64,000 nt of DNA from Methylohalomonas sp034521715. GTDB lineage: Bacteria; Pseudomonadota; Gammaproteobacteria; Methylohalomonadales; Methylohalomonadaceae. A program made the translations under genes and the position numbers. Shown here one piece after another: positions 36,474-44,689 of the stretch. The notes under the pieces were generated by a model. It saw nothing but the letters and a program-made list of their open reading frames with translations. It was not told the origin of the DNA and did not search any database. The DNA lies in assembly GCA_034521715.1 (NCBI GenBank), contig JAXHLY010000004.1:124001-188000 (forward strand). The letters run 5' to 3'. How positions within the stretch are numbered: the stretch's first letter is position 1; each line of letters starts with the position of its first letter.

Positions 36474-38045
36474 TCACACGCTGCCTTGACAGGTGACTGC
36501 CTCCGGCAGACAGCCACGAAAAAAGCTCAGTGCAAAACCGACCCATTCCGGGCGCTTGTCATGTGTGAGGGGCGGCCTCAGGGGCAGCCGCGGAAATTGC
36601 AGCAGGCCGTGGCCGAAAACCGGATCACGACCGGGCTTGCCCAGATCGCGGGCTCGCTGCCGAAGTCGCGATAACGCGGCCAGTAGCACGGCGGCGGTAA
36701 CAAACGGCACTGCATACGAAGTGCCGGACACATAACGGCCGCCACTGGCAGCCGCCGTCCACACATCCACACCGGGGGCGGCGAAGTCGATGTAATCACC
36801 ATGGCTGGCCTTTTCATAGATCATTATTTCGGCATCAACAGCAGTCACCGCGATAACCTGTGAATACGCTGCGGGGTAGGCAGGTCCGGTATCACGATTG
36901 TCGTTACCTGCCGCTGCGACCAGGCGCACTCCCGATTCGTGCACACGCCTGACGGCGAGCTTGAGTATCAGACTGGAATTACCCGCCAGGCTCAGGTTGA
37001 TCGCTTCAACCTCATTGCCAACCAGCCAGTCCAGCGCCAGAACCACTCTTTCACTCGTGGTTATACCCTCTCCATTCACCTCATGAAAAACCGACGCCGC
37101 ATACAAACGGGATCCTGGCACAAGACCCGCGAAGTCACTGTCTGCATTGCCCACCAGTAACGCGGCAATCGCGGTACCGTGATCGGCGGCCACCGCTTCA
37201 ATACCTGCAGGAAGAAACCCGCGGCTTTCTATACGCGCTTGTGACAGGGCCGGATGCTGCAGGGCGATTGCGGTATCAATCAGGCCGAGGCGGCGATCAT
37301 GGCTGCATACAGGTACCACTGCCGGCCAGTTGAGCATGGGGTGGACATACTTGCGTGGTTCCACTGCCCCTGCCTGCAAACGATAATGGTGATTCGCATC
37401 AACCCATGCTTCGGGCAAGGCCTGGCGAAGTTGCGCCAATAGGTTCCCCACTGAGCTGTCTTCAGGCAGGTGAAACGTACTGAGCACAAAACCCAGATTA
37501 CCCAGTGAGCGACGACGGATAACCCGCAAGCCGAAACGATCGAATACCTGTGCCGCTTCCTTTGCAGCCGGCATCGAGGCAGTGATGACAAGCACTTCAC
37601 CCGGCTCGATACTGCTGTCCCGTTGGCCGCTGCCGCCGGTCAATGCCGGCGATTCAGGCAACGGCGTGGCCGCGAATCCTCCGGGGCTGCGCGGCAGCGG
37701 CGCCTGTGGTGCAAAACCGCCATCAGCCGGTGCATACTGTTCGCCGGAACCGCCAGGCGTAACAGGTGCCTCCTTCTTGTCATCCGCTCGCGAATCATCG
37801 CCTGATGACTGTGACTGCTGCTCATTGCCCTGTTGCCGGGATTTGTCCTGGCCGGAGTCAGATGACGGCGGGTTCTGTCGCTGGCCACCGGGCGACTTCG
37901 ATTGCAGCTTTAACCGGTTTGCAGGTATGTGGAGTTGCGTTGCCTCAGCATCATTTCCCGGTTCGTCAGCAGATGCTGTCTGCTGGGATGCAAGGATCAT
38001 GATACTGAGAGCGACCGGCCCGATCCATTCAGGAACGGCTCGCAT
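36474..38045 (-). CDS. S8 family (subtilisin-like) serine protease, exported
   Basis: A 523-residue exported subtilase. It has a signal peptide (1-26, ending TASA), ATQLHIPANRLKLQ (35-48) resembling the LPAVQ proteins, a polar P/Q/S-rich linker with ADGGFAPQAP (108-117), and a prodomain-like alpha/beta region (about 148-222, GEVLVITASM to NHHYRLQ). The catalytic domain carries D257 (LIDTAI), H289 (DHGTAIAALL), N381 (AAAGNDN) and S443 (SGTSYAVP). The full triad predicts an active enzyme. ATG 38045 is chosen over upstream codons because it gives a good signal peptide and a 17-base overlap with the anti-sigma gene. It is the last gene of the operon. Confidence 0.88.
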   Translation of the reverse strand: MRAVPEWIGPVALSIMILASQQTASADEPGNDAEATQLHIPANRLKLQSKSPGGQRQNPPSSDSGQDKSRQQGNEQQSQSSGDDSRADDKKEAPVTPGGSGEQYAPADGGFAPQAPLPRSPGGFAATPLPESPALTGGSGQRDSSIEPGEVLVITASMPAAKEAAQVFDRFGLRVIRRRSLGNLGFVLSTFHLPEDSSVGNLLAQLRQALPEAWVDANHHYRLQAGAVEPRKYVHPMLNWPAVVPVCSHDRRLGLIDTAIALQHPALSQARIESRGFLPAGIEAVAADHGTAIAALLVGNADSDFAGLVPGSRLYAASVFHEVNGEGITTSERVVLALDWLVGNEVEAINLSLAGNSSLILKLAVRRVHESGVRLVAAAGNDNRDTGPAYPAAYSQVIAVTAVDAEIMIYEKASHGDYIDFAAPGVDVWTAAASGGRYVSGTSYAVPFVTAAVLLAALSRLRQRARDLGKPGRDPVFGHGLLQFPRLPLRPPLTHDKRPEWVGFALSFFRGCLPEAVTCQGSV

Positions 38046-38625
38046 GACTGACAACACGATTACGGGCACGCAACCTGGCCAGCACCTGTTCAATATCGGT
38101 GCTGCTGTCGAATGATAAATGGTAGACGCCAAGTCTGCCGGGTCCGCCGACGATTTCCGCGCCCAGCTCCTGCAGCAGTGCGCGAATGGATTGTTCACTC
38201 GCCTGTGGCACAAAGGTGATCTGGACCTCGGCCGCTGTGCCGCCAGCCAGCCTGTATTCACCAGCATCCCGCGGCCAGATAAGCAACACACTTTGCACAG
38301 CCAGTACCAGGCTCGCCGCTATGGCCACCGGGCGCCACCATCTGGACATCGAACCCTTACCATGATCCTGCCGGCGGATATCACGGCGCAAACGCGTCAG
38401 TCCCAGTTCGCCCGGTGGCTCGGGTTGATCTTCAATGCTGTGGGCGGCTACCTGACGCAGCAACTCCAGCTCTTTGCGCGCCTCCGGGTAATCGTCAAGA
38501 TAAGCGTCGACCCGTGTTTTTTCATCCTCGCTCAATGTACCGTTCACATACCATGGCAAGAGTTCGGCGGTGTCATCTGCAGCTGATGAAGACTGCCGTC
38601 CATTATTCTCGATATCTTCACTCAT
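38029..38625 (-). CDS. Membrane anti-sigma factor with prodomain-like periplasmic domain
   Basis: A 198-residue single-pass membrane protein. The cytoplasmic part has the anti-sigma domain pattern (ELLPWYVNGTLSEDEKTRVD, 21-40) without the zinc-binding cysteines of ZAS proteins. The membrane helix is at 97-117 (WRPVAIAASLVLAVQSVLLIW). The periplasmic part (133-195: AAEVQITFVPQASEQSIRAL, LGAEIVGGPGRLGVYHLSF, VLARLRARNRVVSH) resembles an inhibitor I9/subtilase-prodomain beta-alpha-beta pattern. The start overlaps the sigma stop (ATGA), giving coupling with its partner. It is inferred to bind and inhibit the adjacent sigma factor. Confidence 0.85.
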   Translation of the reverse strand: MSEDIENNGRQSSSAADDTAELLPWYVNGTLSEDEKTRVDAYLDDYPEARKELELLRQVAAHSIEDQPEPPGELGLTRLRRDIRRQDHGKGSMSRWWRPVAIAASLVLAVQSVLLIWPRDAGEYRLAGGTAAEVQITFVPQASEQSIRALLQELGAEIVGGPGRLGVYHLSFDSSTDIEQVLARLRARNRVVSHASRS

Positions 38626-39182
38626 TGTGGCTCTACTTGCATGCGCTCCAGACAGCGCTGTAAGGCTTTCCTGGCGTGGTACATGCGCGTCTTGACCGTG
38701 CCCTCCGGACAGTCGGCAACAACAGCAATCTCGGGATATGACAGTCCCTGATAATAAGTGAGGTACACGACCTCCCGTTGCCGGTCAGAGAGCTCCTGCA
38801 GACAGCGCCGCACCTCCCGGGCCTGCTCGGCCGCTGCCGACAACGCCACGGGATCCGGAGCACCGGTATCCTCGATATCCATCCCGGAGTCCAAATCGGT
38901 GGTATCAGGGCGTCTGGCCCGCAGACGATCCAGTATCTTGTGCCGGGCGATACCCAGCACCCAGGTCGAAACCCTGGACCGGCCTTCAAAGCGTTCGGCG
39001 CCATTCCACACCTCCAGCATAACTTCATTCAGTATGTCGGCTGCCTCGTGTGGATCGTTCAATTTGAGGTGGGCATAACGGTAAATGCTGTGTTCAAAGG
39101 CACGGTAAAAACCCTCAAGCGCGGCCTGATTTCCCGCTGCGATGCGGTTCAATAAGACGACCGCCTCTGACTCGGTCGTCAC
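38622..39182 (-). CDS. ECF RNA polymerase sigma factor
   Basis: A 186-residue sigma-70 family factor of the ECF class. Region 2 runs from LEGFYRAFEHSIYRYAHLKL through ADILNEVMLEVWNGAERFEG to STWVLGIARHKILDRLRAR, and region 4 from LSDRQREVVYLTYYQGLSYP to the recognition helix EGTVKTRMYHARKAL. Regions 1 and 3 are absent, as expected. It is translationally coupled to the anti-sigma gene by a 4-base overlap, and its own ATG overlaps the stop of the FN3-like protein gene. The ECF group cannot be assigned by eye. Confidence 0.93.
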   Translation of the reverse strand: MTTESEAVVLLNRIAAGNQAALEGFYRAFEHSIYRYAHLKLNDPHEAADILNEVMLEVWNGAERFEGRSRVSTWVLGIARHKILDRLRARRPDTTDLDSGMDIEDTGAPDPVALSAAAEQAREVRRCLQELSDRQREVVYLTYYQGLSYPEIAVVADCPEGTVKTRMYHARKALQRCLERMQVEPQ

Positions 39183-40345
39183 TGCTCCGCTTCCCGCTCG
39201 CGCGCCGGTGTGAGAATTTCGCGCCAGCCACTCAGACCGATCAGTGAGCCGTCCTCTCCCAGAGCCCGCACACGCCAGCGATACCGGCTGCCGGTTTCGA
39301 ACCGCCGCCAGGTCAGCGGTTCCACCGTGGTTGAATGGCTATCACCCGGTACCAGTACGGCCGCAAGTGGCGGCGCTTCGGGCTCATCCGGTCCCCCCGC
39401 GGGATAGAATTGCAGCATATAGGCCCGGCCATCTGGCAGTGGCTGCCAGGTGAATTCGGAATCCAGTGCCAGTAATGCACCGCTCGTCGGTGATTGCAGC
39501 TGGACTGAAGATGGCGGCACAGGATCTGCGGCGGCTGCCGATTCCGTCACGAAATAACGCAGGATGGGCAGAGCAAAATCCGCAGCCGGTTCTTCTATCC
39601 GCAACCGGATCACATGCAGGCCCTGACTGTCGGTCGGTAATTGCGGACTGGTAATAATGATGCGATCACCACCGGCAAGATTGCGCCTGACAATTGTCAA
39701 TGGCCGGAATATGGGTTCACCCGCAGTGCTGGCGGGACCGGCAATCTCCCAGACAGCGCGCAGGATGCCCGAGCCGGTGAAATTGATTTCCGCCAGTGCC
39801 CGTACGCTTTCATCACCGGGCAACACACGTACCCGGGATTCATCCTCGAATTTCAGATCGATTCGTGTCAGGGCGAAATCACCACCGGCACCGCCGCTGA
39901 TGGCCACCACGATCTCGCCACTACTGCTTCCTGTCCCGTCATCAAAAGCACGCTGGAAAGTCAGCAATTGATCCCGGCGCGCAGCTTCCACCACGAGGCT
40001 GCGGGATACACTCACGGTCTCGGTAAAGGTGGCGAATTCGGTGCCGGATGGACTGCCCGGAAACACCCGTGACAATGATCGATTGACGGTGTCGACCACA
40101 CGGCCGCCGATCAGGAAGCGGCCGTTCTGGGACACTACATTGGCCCCCACGTTGGGCTGCGCGACACGCTGAACCTGCCAGGTAACATTGACAGTAGCGG
40201 AGCCTGCATTGAGGCTGGTACTGGTGCGCGCGGGTGCTGGTGACACATTGACAATGGCCGCATTGACGGACAGCGGCCCCGTCAGCAGCGCAACGACTGT
40301 CACCAATCTTGGAAGCCAGTTGTCACTCATCATCACTTTTTTCAT
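39179..40345 (-). CDS. Secreted FN3-like hypothetical protein
   Basis: A 388-residue exported protein. The signal peptide ends PLSVNA. A long all-beta region follows: AIVNVSPAPARTSTSLNAGS, then a cohesin- or invasin-like TVNVTWQVQRVAQPN. The C-terminal domain (about 285-375: LLALDSEFTWQPLPDGRAYM and TGSRYRWRVRALGEDG) resembles fibronectin type III or similar carbohydrate/cell-surface modules. The function is unknown. It overlaps by 4 bases (ATGA) both the beta-barrel gene before it and the ECF sigma gene after it. Confidence 0.75.
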   Translation of the reverse strand: MKKVMMSDNWLPRLVTVVALLTGPLSVNAAIVNVSPAPARTSTSLNAGSATVNVTWQVQRVAQPNVGANVVSQNGRFLIGGRVVDTVNRSLSRVFPGSPSGTEFATFTETVSVSRSLVVEAARRDQLLTFQRAFDDGTGSSSGEIVVAISGGAGGDFALTRIDLKFEDESRVRVLPGDESVRALAEINFTGSGILRAVWEIAGPASTAGEPIFRPLTIVRRNLAGGDRIIITSPQLPTDSQGLHVIRLRIEEPAADFALPILRYFVTESAAAADPVPPSSVQLQSPTSGALLALDSEFTWQPLPDGRAYMLQFYPAGGPDEPEAPPLAAVLVPGDSHSTTVEPLTWRRFETGSRYRWRVRALGEDGSLIGLSGWREILTPAREREAEQ

Positions 40346-42395
40346 TTGGCAATCCGGGAACTGATCTTGATACCGACAAAAACCTGATAAATGCTGTCAT
40401 TGGGCCCGAATGCATCGTTCTGATAGCTCCCGGACAGCGACACTGCAGCACGCAGATTCCGCGAACCCGGGGGAGTGAAATACCAGAGGGTCTCACCGGT
40501 CACATTGTGTACATTGGGTGAGTCGTTGAAACCGCTGGCGCGGTTCAATGAATAACTGACATTGCTGATAAGACGGTTACGAATCCACGTAATCGTGGTT
40601 CCCATGCCGGCATTGTAAGTATCGGTTATCACATCGAAAGTACGATCGATGAAGTGGTCCCACTGTATATAGGCATTCAGGTTGATCCGCCTGTGCGGAT
40701 ACCAGTAAACCGTCAGGTTACTCAGGTTACTGCGAGTATCACTACTCAGGTTATTGTCATCATCGAACGTCGATACCGTGTGCGACAGATTCCAGTTCCA
40801 TTGCTGATAGGACGAACCCAGGGCCAGCGTCATATTGCGCGTACGGTTGTCGGTCTCAAAGCCCAGAAAGGCCGGCGGCGTATCAATCTGTTCAATTTCT
40901 GTATAGTTCGCCGATACATTCAGGCTGGGCTGACCGTACCAGGGCAGACCACCGGCGTCGTCATACTGTACAGTCGGCGAGTAATTGGCGTTGATACTGC
41001 CATTCAGAATGCGGTGCCGGGGCAGTGTCGAAAGGTCCTCGACATTATCGGTCTGATGGCCCGCCTGTGCCTGCAGGCTGAAATCGCCCCAGAACAGGTC
41101 GGTAAACAGCGACGTGCTTTCACGATCCGGAACAAGCGATGGATTGGCAAGACTGGCGAAAAATGTCCCTATACGTTCATGCTGCACACCCAGCTTCCAG
41201 CTCATGGGTGTATTCATTAACGGTTCATTGCGATATGGAGAATAACTGGCCAGTACCTTGTAACCATGATCATTCTCGGCACTGAAACTGCCGTCACCAT
41301 CATAATCAATGGTGCTGGATGCATATTCGCCCCGTAATCGCAGTCGTCGTTGCAACCACAGACTATCAGCAGCAACCGACCAGCCGCGCCCGGTGGTTTC
41401 GTCTTCAGTACTGCCCAGCGCGAAACCACTGTCCCGGCCCTGGCCGGTATAAAAAGTGCCACTGACATTCACGTGTTCTTCAAGTCCCGGTACCGGCGCA
41501 GTCCCGGCAAAACCCTCCAGGCGTGTATCGGGTTCACCCACACCGGACAGATGTGGCACTCCTGCTACGGGATCCGCACGCAAGGCAAAGGCCGTGATTT
41601 CACCGCCGCTATCGGGTGAACTGACACTGGCCGACATCCCGCGCCGCTGGAAGTCGCTCATGATCAGATTATTACTGCCTACCTGTTGATGGCCCGCTGT
41701 CACGGAAGCATCAATATCCTCCAGGTGATAAATACCCGTCAGCTGATATTCGCCGAGATCCAGGTTGCGGCCGTCGATCGTACGCGAGAGTTCGCTGTCA
41801 TAGATACTGTTGGCCCTGCCATGGACTTCCCAGTTGCCATCGGCCGCGGCTCCGCGGACATTCGCACCCCCCTGCATAGTGAGTCGATCGCCAGTTCTGT
41901 TAATTGCCCCATCATCAACGAGCTGCTGAGCCGATCCGGCCAGATCAGCGCTCAGCTGATATTCACGAAAGGCCGAAGACTTGCGGATTTCGAGCATCCA
42001 CACACCACGTTCCATGATGCTGCCGTCATCGCCGTATTCAACCAGCCGCAAACGATACTTGCCCGGCGACAGGGGTTCAGGCAACTCGACGATTGCCAGT
42101 TCACCGTCACGCTGTACCAGCTGAGTGATATCAGTAGTGTCGAGTTCGAGTGCGAGCCGCTGCAGGGTTTCAACGGGCACATCTGCCGGAATGCGTAAAA
42201 CAATAGGCTCGACGGATTGCGATAATTTCCGTCACGCGGCGGTAATAATTCAGGCTGCCAGGAAACCGCCTGAGCGAGGGCGGGCACCACCAGCATGACA
42301 GACGCTGTCAGCAATAACAGCCATTGCACGGCCGCAACCGGGCTGCGTTTTGAACTACCGGCGGTATATCCAATCGTTCTATTTGTTATCCCCAT
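40342..42395 (-). CDS. Outer-membrane beta-barrel protein with N-terminal Ig-like domain (one frameshift)
   Basis: A protein of 684 residues after restoring one base near 42205, which joins DGNYRNPS to EPIVLRIPADVPVETLQR. It has a signal peptide (WLLLLTASVMLVVPALAQ) and a beta-rich N-domain (LSPGKYRLRLVEYGDDGSI). About 500 residues of alternating amphipathic strands with aromatic girdles follow (SLNVSANYTEIEQID, MTLALGSSYQQWNWNLSHTV, LTVYWYPHRRINLNAYIQWD), ending VFVGIKISSRIAK. Barrel topology is inferred from strand periodicity. The terminal residue is not the usual phenylalanine. It is the first gene of the ECF operon. Confidence 0.75.
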
Positions 42396-42624
42396 ACCTG
42401 ATTCAGCCCGGGTGATACGGAATCCCCCTCCCCCACACGTCGCTTACTTCAGGTCTCTGTAAGCATAGCAGACATGGCCCGGTGAAATAATCATCATTGT
42501 GTATCCAGCGCCATAACCAAAAGCCGAACTGCCGTTCGGCCTCGATACCAGGTGGTCGTTCCGGATTACTAAATGGTTCAAATCACGTGAATAATTCTTT
42601 CAATCCATGCCATAGCAAGGCGCG
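42396..42624. other. Intergenic upstream of the ECF operon
   Basis: About 230 bases between the beta-barrel gene and the IS30-like element. It holds a 7-bp hairpin GCCGAAC / GTTCGGC (42523-42540). TGCTATGCTT on the minus strand near 42470 could be a weak -10 region. I see no clear ECF-type promoter (GGAAC-like -35). Confidence 0.35.
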
Positions 42625-43706
42625 GATTCGCCTAATAAGTGCAATTTCTTAAGGTAAAGAGCCAGCTGCACTAGTTCGGCTTTTTTCCCGACCAAGAGAA
42701 ATTGCACTATGAACTATAGACAGCTGACTGAGCATGAACGATACCAGATTTATGTCCTCAGGAAAGCCGGCCACGAGGCAGCAGGCGATAGCGGCCATGC
42801 TGGAACGGCATCCCGCCACCATCAGCCGCGAACTGCAGCGTAATACGGGGCTGCGGGGTTATCGACCGGCCCAGGCGCAGCGGTTATCGAGTCGCCGCCG
42901 GCAGGCAGCGGCCAAGGCCTGCAAGCTGACCGCCGAGGTTGGCGACTGGATCCGGCAGCTGATTCGCCAGGAGCTGAGTCCGGCCCAGGTCGTCGCCTAT
43001 CTGCATCGCCGACGGGGTATCCGGCTGCACCATGAGACCGTGTATCGATTCATCTATGCTGACCAGGTGAACGGCGGCGATCTCTATCAACACTTGCGGG
43101 TCGCCTCGAAGCCCTATCGCAAACGCTATGGTCATTATGACCGGCGTGTGGCGATCCCCAACCGGACCAGCATCCATGAACGGCCAGCCGTTGTGGACCG
43201 ACGGACGCGGTTGGGTGACTGGGAAGGTGAACCGGTTATGGGCAAAAACCGCCAGAGTGCCCTGCTGACCGTGGTTGAGCGCAAGAGCCTGTATACGATG
43301 ATTATCAAGTTGGCCGGTAAACAGGCCGAGCAGTTGGCCGAAGCGGCAGTCGCTGGCCTGCGCACCCTGAAGCGGTCCTTCCGAACGCTGACCCTGGATA
43401 ACGGGCTGGAGTTTGCGGCCCATGAAAGAACTGGCTGATGCATTAGCGATGGACGTCTGACTTCGCCGATCCCTATGCTTCATGGCAACGGGGCATCAAT
43501 GAAAACACCAATGGCCTCATCCGCCAGTACTTTCCGAAAGGGACTGATTTCAACCGAGGTCACACAGGCCGAGATTGATCACGTCATGAACCGCCTGAAC
43601 AATCGGCCACGCAAAACCCGTGGCCATCGCACACCGAATGAAATATTACTGGGGCAATCAACTGAACTGTTGACTGCATAACTCAATTGCACTTATTGGT
43701 AGAATC
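42625..43706 (+). mobile_element. IS30-family insertion sequence
   Basis: About 1.08 kb bounded by imperfect terminal inverted repeats of about 26 bases. Left: GATTCGCCTAATAAGTGCAA (42625-42644). Right, read inward: GATTCTACCAATAAGTGCAA (43706-43687). It encodes one broken transposase. I could not identify a target-site duplication. It sits between the promoter side of the ECF operon and secreted protein 5, so it may have separated genes of the island. Confidence 0.85.
42709..43681 (+). pseudogene. IS30-family transposase (multiple frameshifts)
   Basis: A transposase of about 325 codons. It starts MNYRQLTEHERYQIYVLRKA with the N-terminal helix-turn-helix; a base is missing near 42785 before IAAMLERHPATISREL. 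The DDE domain is visible: RLGDWEGEPVMG (first D), FRTLTLDNGLEFAAH (second D), and GINENTNGLIRQYFPKGTDF with the catalytic E, after shifts near 43430 and 43465. The end, NNRPRKTRGHRTPNEIL, is in yet another frame. At least four indels: probably inactive, though the assembly error rate could account for some. Confidence 0.85.
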
Positions 43707-43725
43707 CAAGAGGCACTGAAAAGCG

Positions 43726-43750
43726 TGTCATTCAGAAAATGACATATAAT
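43726..43750 (+). promoter_or_regulatory. Promoter with overlapping operator-like palindrome
   Basis: A perfect 7-5-7 palindrome (TGTCATT cagaa AATGACA, 43726-43744) lies directly against a consensus TATAAT (43745-43750), 74 bases before the ATG of secreted protein 5. The dyad fills the -35/spacer region, a typical position for a repressor or activator site. The binding protein is unknown. Confidence 0.5.
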
Positions 43751-43823
43751 TTGAACCCTATTGCGCTTCACAACGACCCGTCATAGGGACAGGCGACCAT
43801 GAAGCACTGACTGGAGAATATGC

Positions 43824-44657
43824 ATGAAACACATGATTGCCCTATTCGGCCTGATAGTCATGGTCACGCCCGTTCCGAGAGCGCTTGCCGCGGATGCCAA
43901 ATCACAACCGGCCCTGCAGAATCAAATCGAGCAGCCGGTACTGCAGCAGCCGTCAATCCAGAAACCGGCAGAACCTGAAACCAGTAAGAACAAGGCCGAT
44001 ACATCGCAGCAGGAGCAGCGCACCACCAATACCAGCCCGCCACCCCAGAAAGTCCCGCTGCAGAGTCAACCAATCCAGCAGTTGCCACAGGCCCCGGCCG
44101 GGCGTTCCGCGCAGGATATGCAGCAATCACGCGACGGCGGACTGCCGCAGGTGAATCAGACCGTGCTGGATACCATGCGCGACTCGGTGCACATCCGGGT
44201 ATCGGGTGTAGGGCCCGATGGCGGTTCAGTCGTGGGTGGCGATAACGGGCCTTTGCTCATCGGCTTGCCAGAATTCATCGTGCTGGTGGAACACGGCCCC
44301 CTGTCGATGACCGGTGTGGTGCCGGGTGAAGCCACCGGTTATGACTATTACCTGTATGTCCATTCCTCTGACAGGGGTTATCCGACGGGCTGCTCGGTGG
44401 ATCCGCGGACCGGGCTTATACGCGGCGCCAGCCCGGGCATGCCGGAGATTCAGAATGACGGTCGCGTCAGAGTGCAGGGCAGAGGCCTCAACAGACAGAT
44501 CCGTAACGTCAAAGTCCCGGTAGATGAATCACGTGTACTGAGGTATCACCTGATGCTCTGTGTCGTCGGAACCCGTGGAGAACCACGCGAGTACACGACA
44601 ATCACTTCCAACGTGGCCACCATCGGCGTCCTGAACAAATCCAGTCAACCCTATTAA
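43824..44657 (+). CDS. Secreted hypothetical protein 5 (Q/P-rich N-terminus)
   Basis: An intact 277-residue exported protein. The signal peptide ends RALAA. The next 100 residues are Q/P-rich with degenerate short repeats (QPALQNQIEQPVLQQ, KVPLQSQPIQQLPQ), recalling a degraded LPAVQ region, then DGGLPQVN. The C-terminal domain (about 110-277) is beta-rich (SVHIRVSGVGPDGGSVVGGD, GEATGYDYYLYVHSSDRGYP) with cysteines in GCSVD and MLCVVG. It resembles proteins 1-4 in plan, not in domain. The function is unknown. Confidence 0.7.
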   Translation: MKHMIALFGLIVMVTPVPRALAADAKSQPALQNQIEQPVLQQPSIQKPAEPETSKNKADTSQQEQRTTNTSPPPQKVPLQSQPIQQLPQAPAGRSAQDMQQSRDGGLPQVNQTVLDTMRDSVHIRVSGVGPDGGSVVGGDNGPLLIGLPEFIVLVEHGPLSMTGVVPGEATGYDYYLYVHSSDRGYPTGCSVDPRTGLIRGASPGMPEIQNDGRVRVQGRGLNRQIRNVKVPVDESRVLRYHLMLCVVGTRGEPREYTTITSNVATIGVLNKSSQPY

Positions 44658-44689
44658 GGGACTCCGACTCCTCACCGCCAATCCCTGCT

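Noticed and set aside
44602..44689. Extension of the antiporter frame past 44690 into secreted protein 5
   Set aside because: A one-base shift near 44795 gives an acidic tail ending at 44690, more natural than an antisense overlap.
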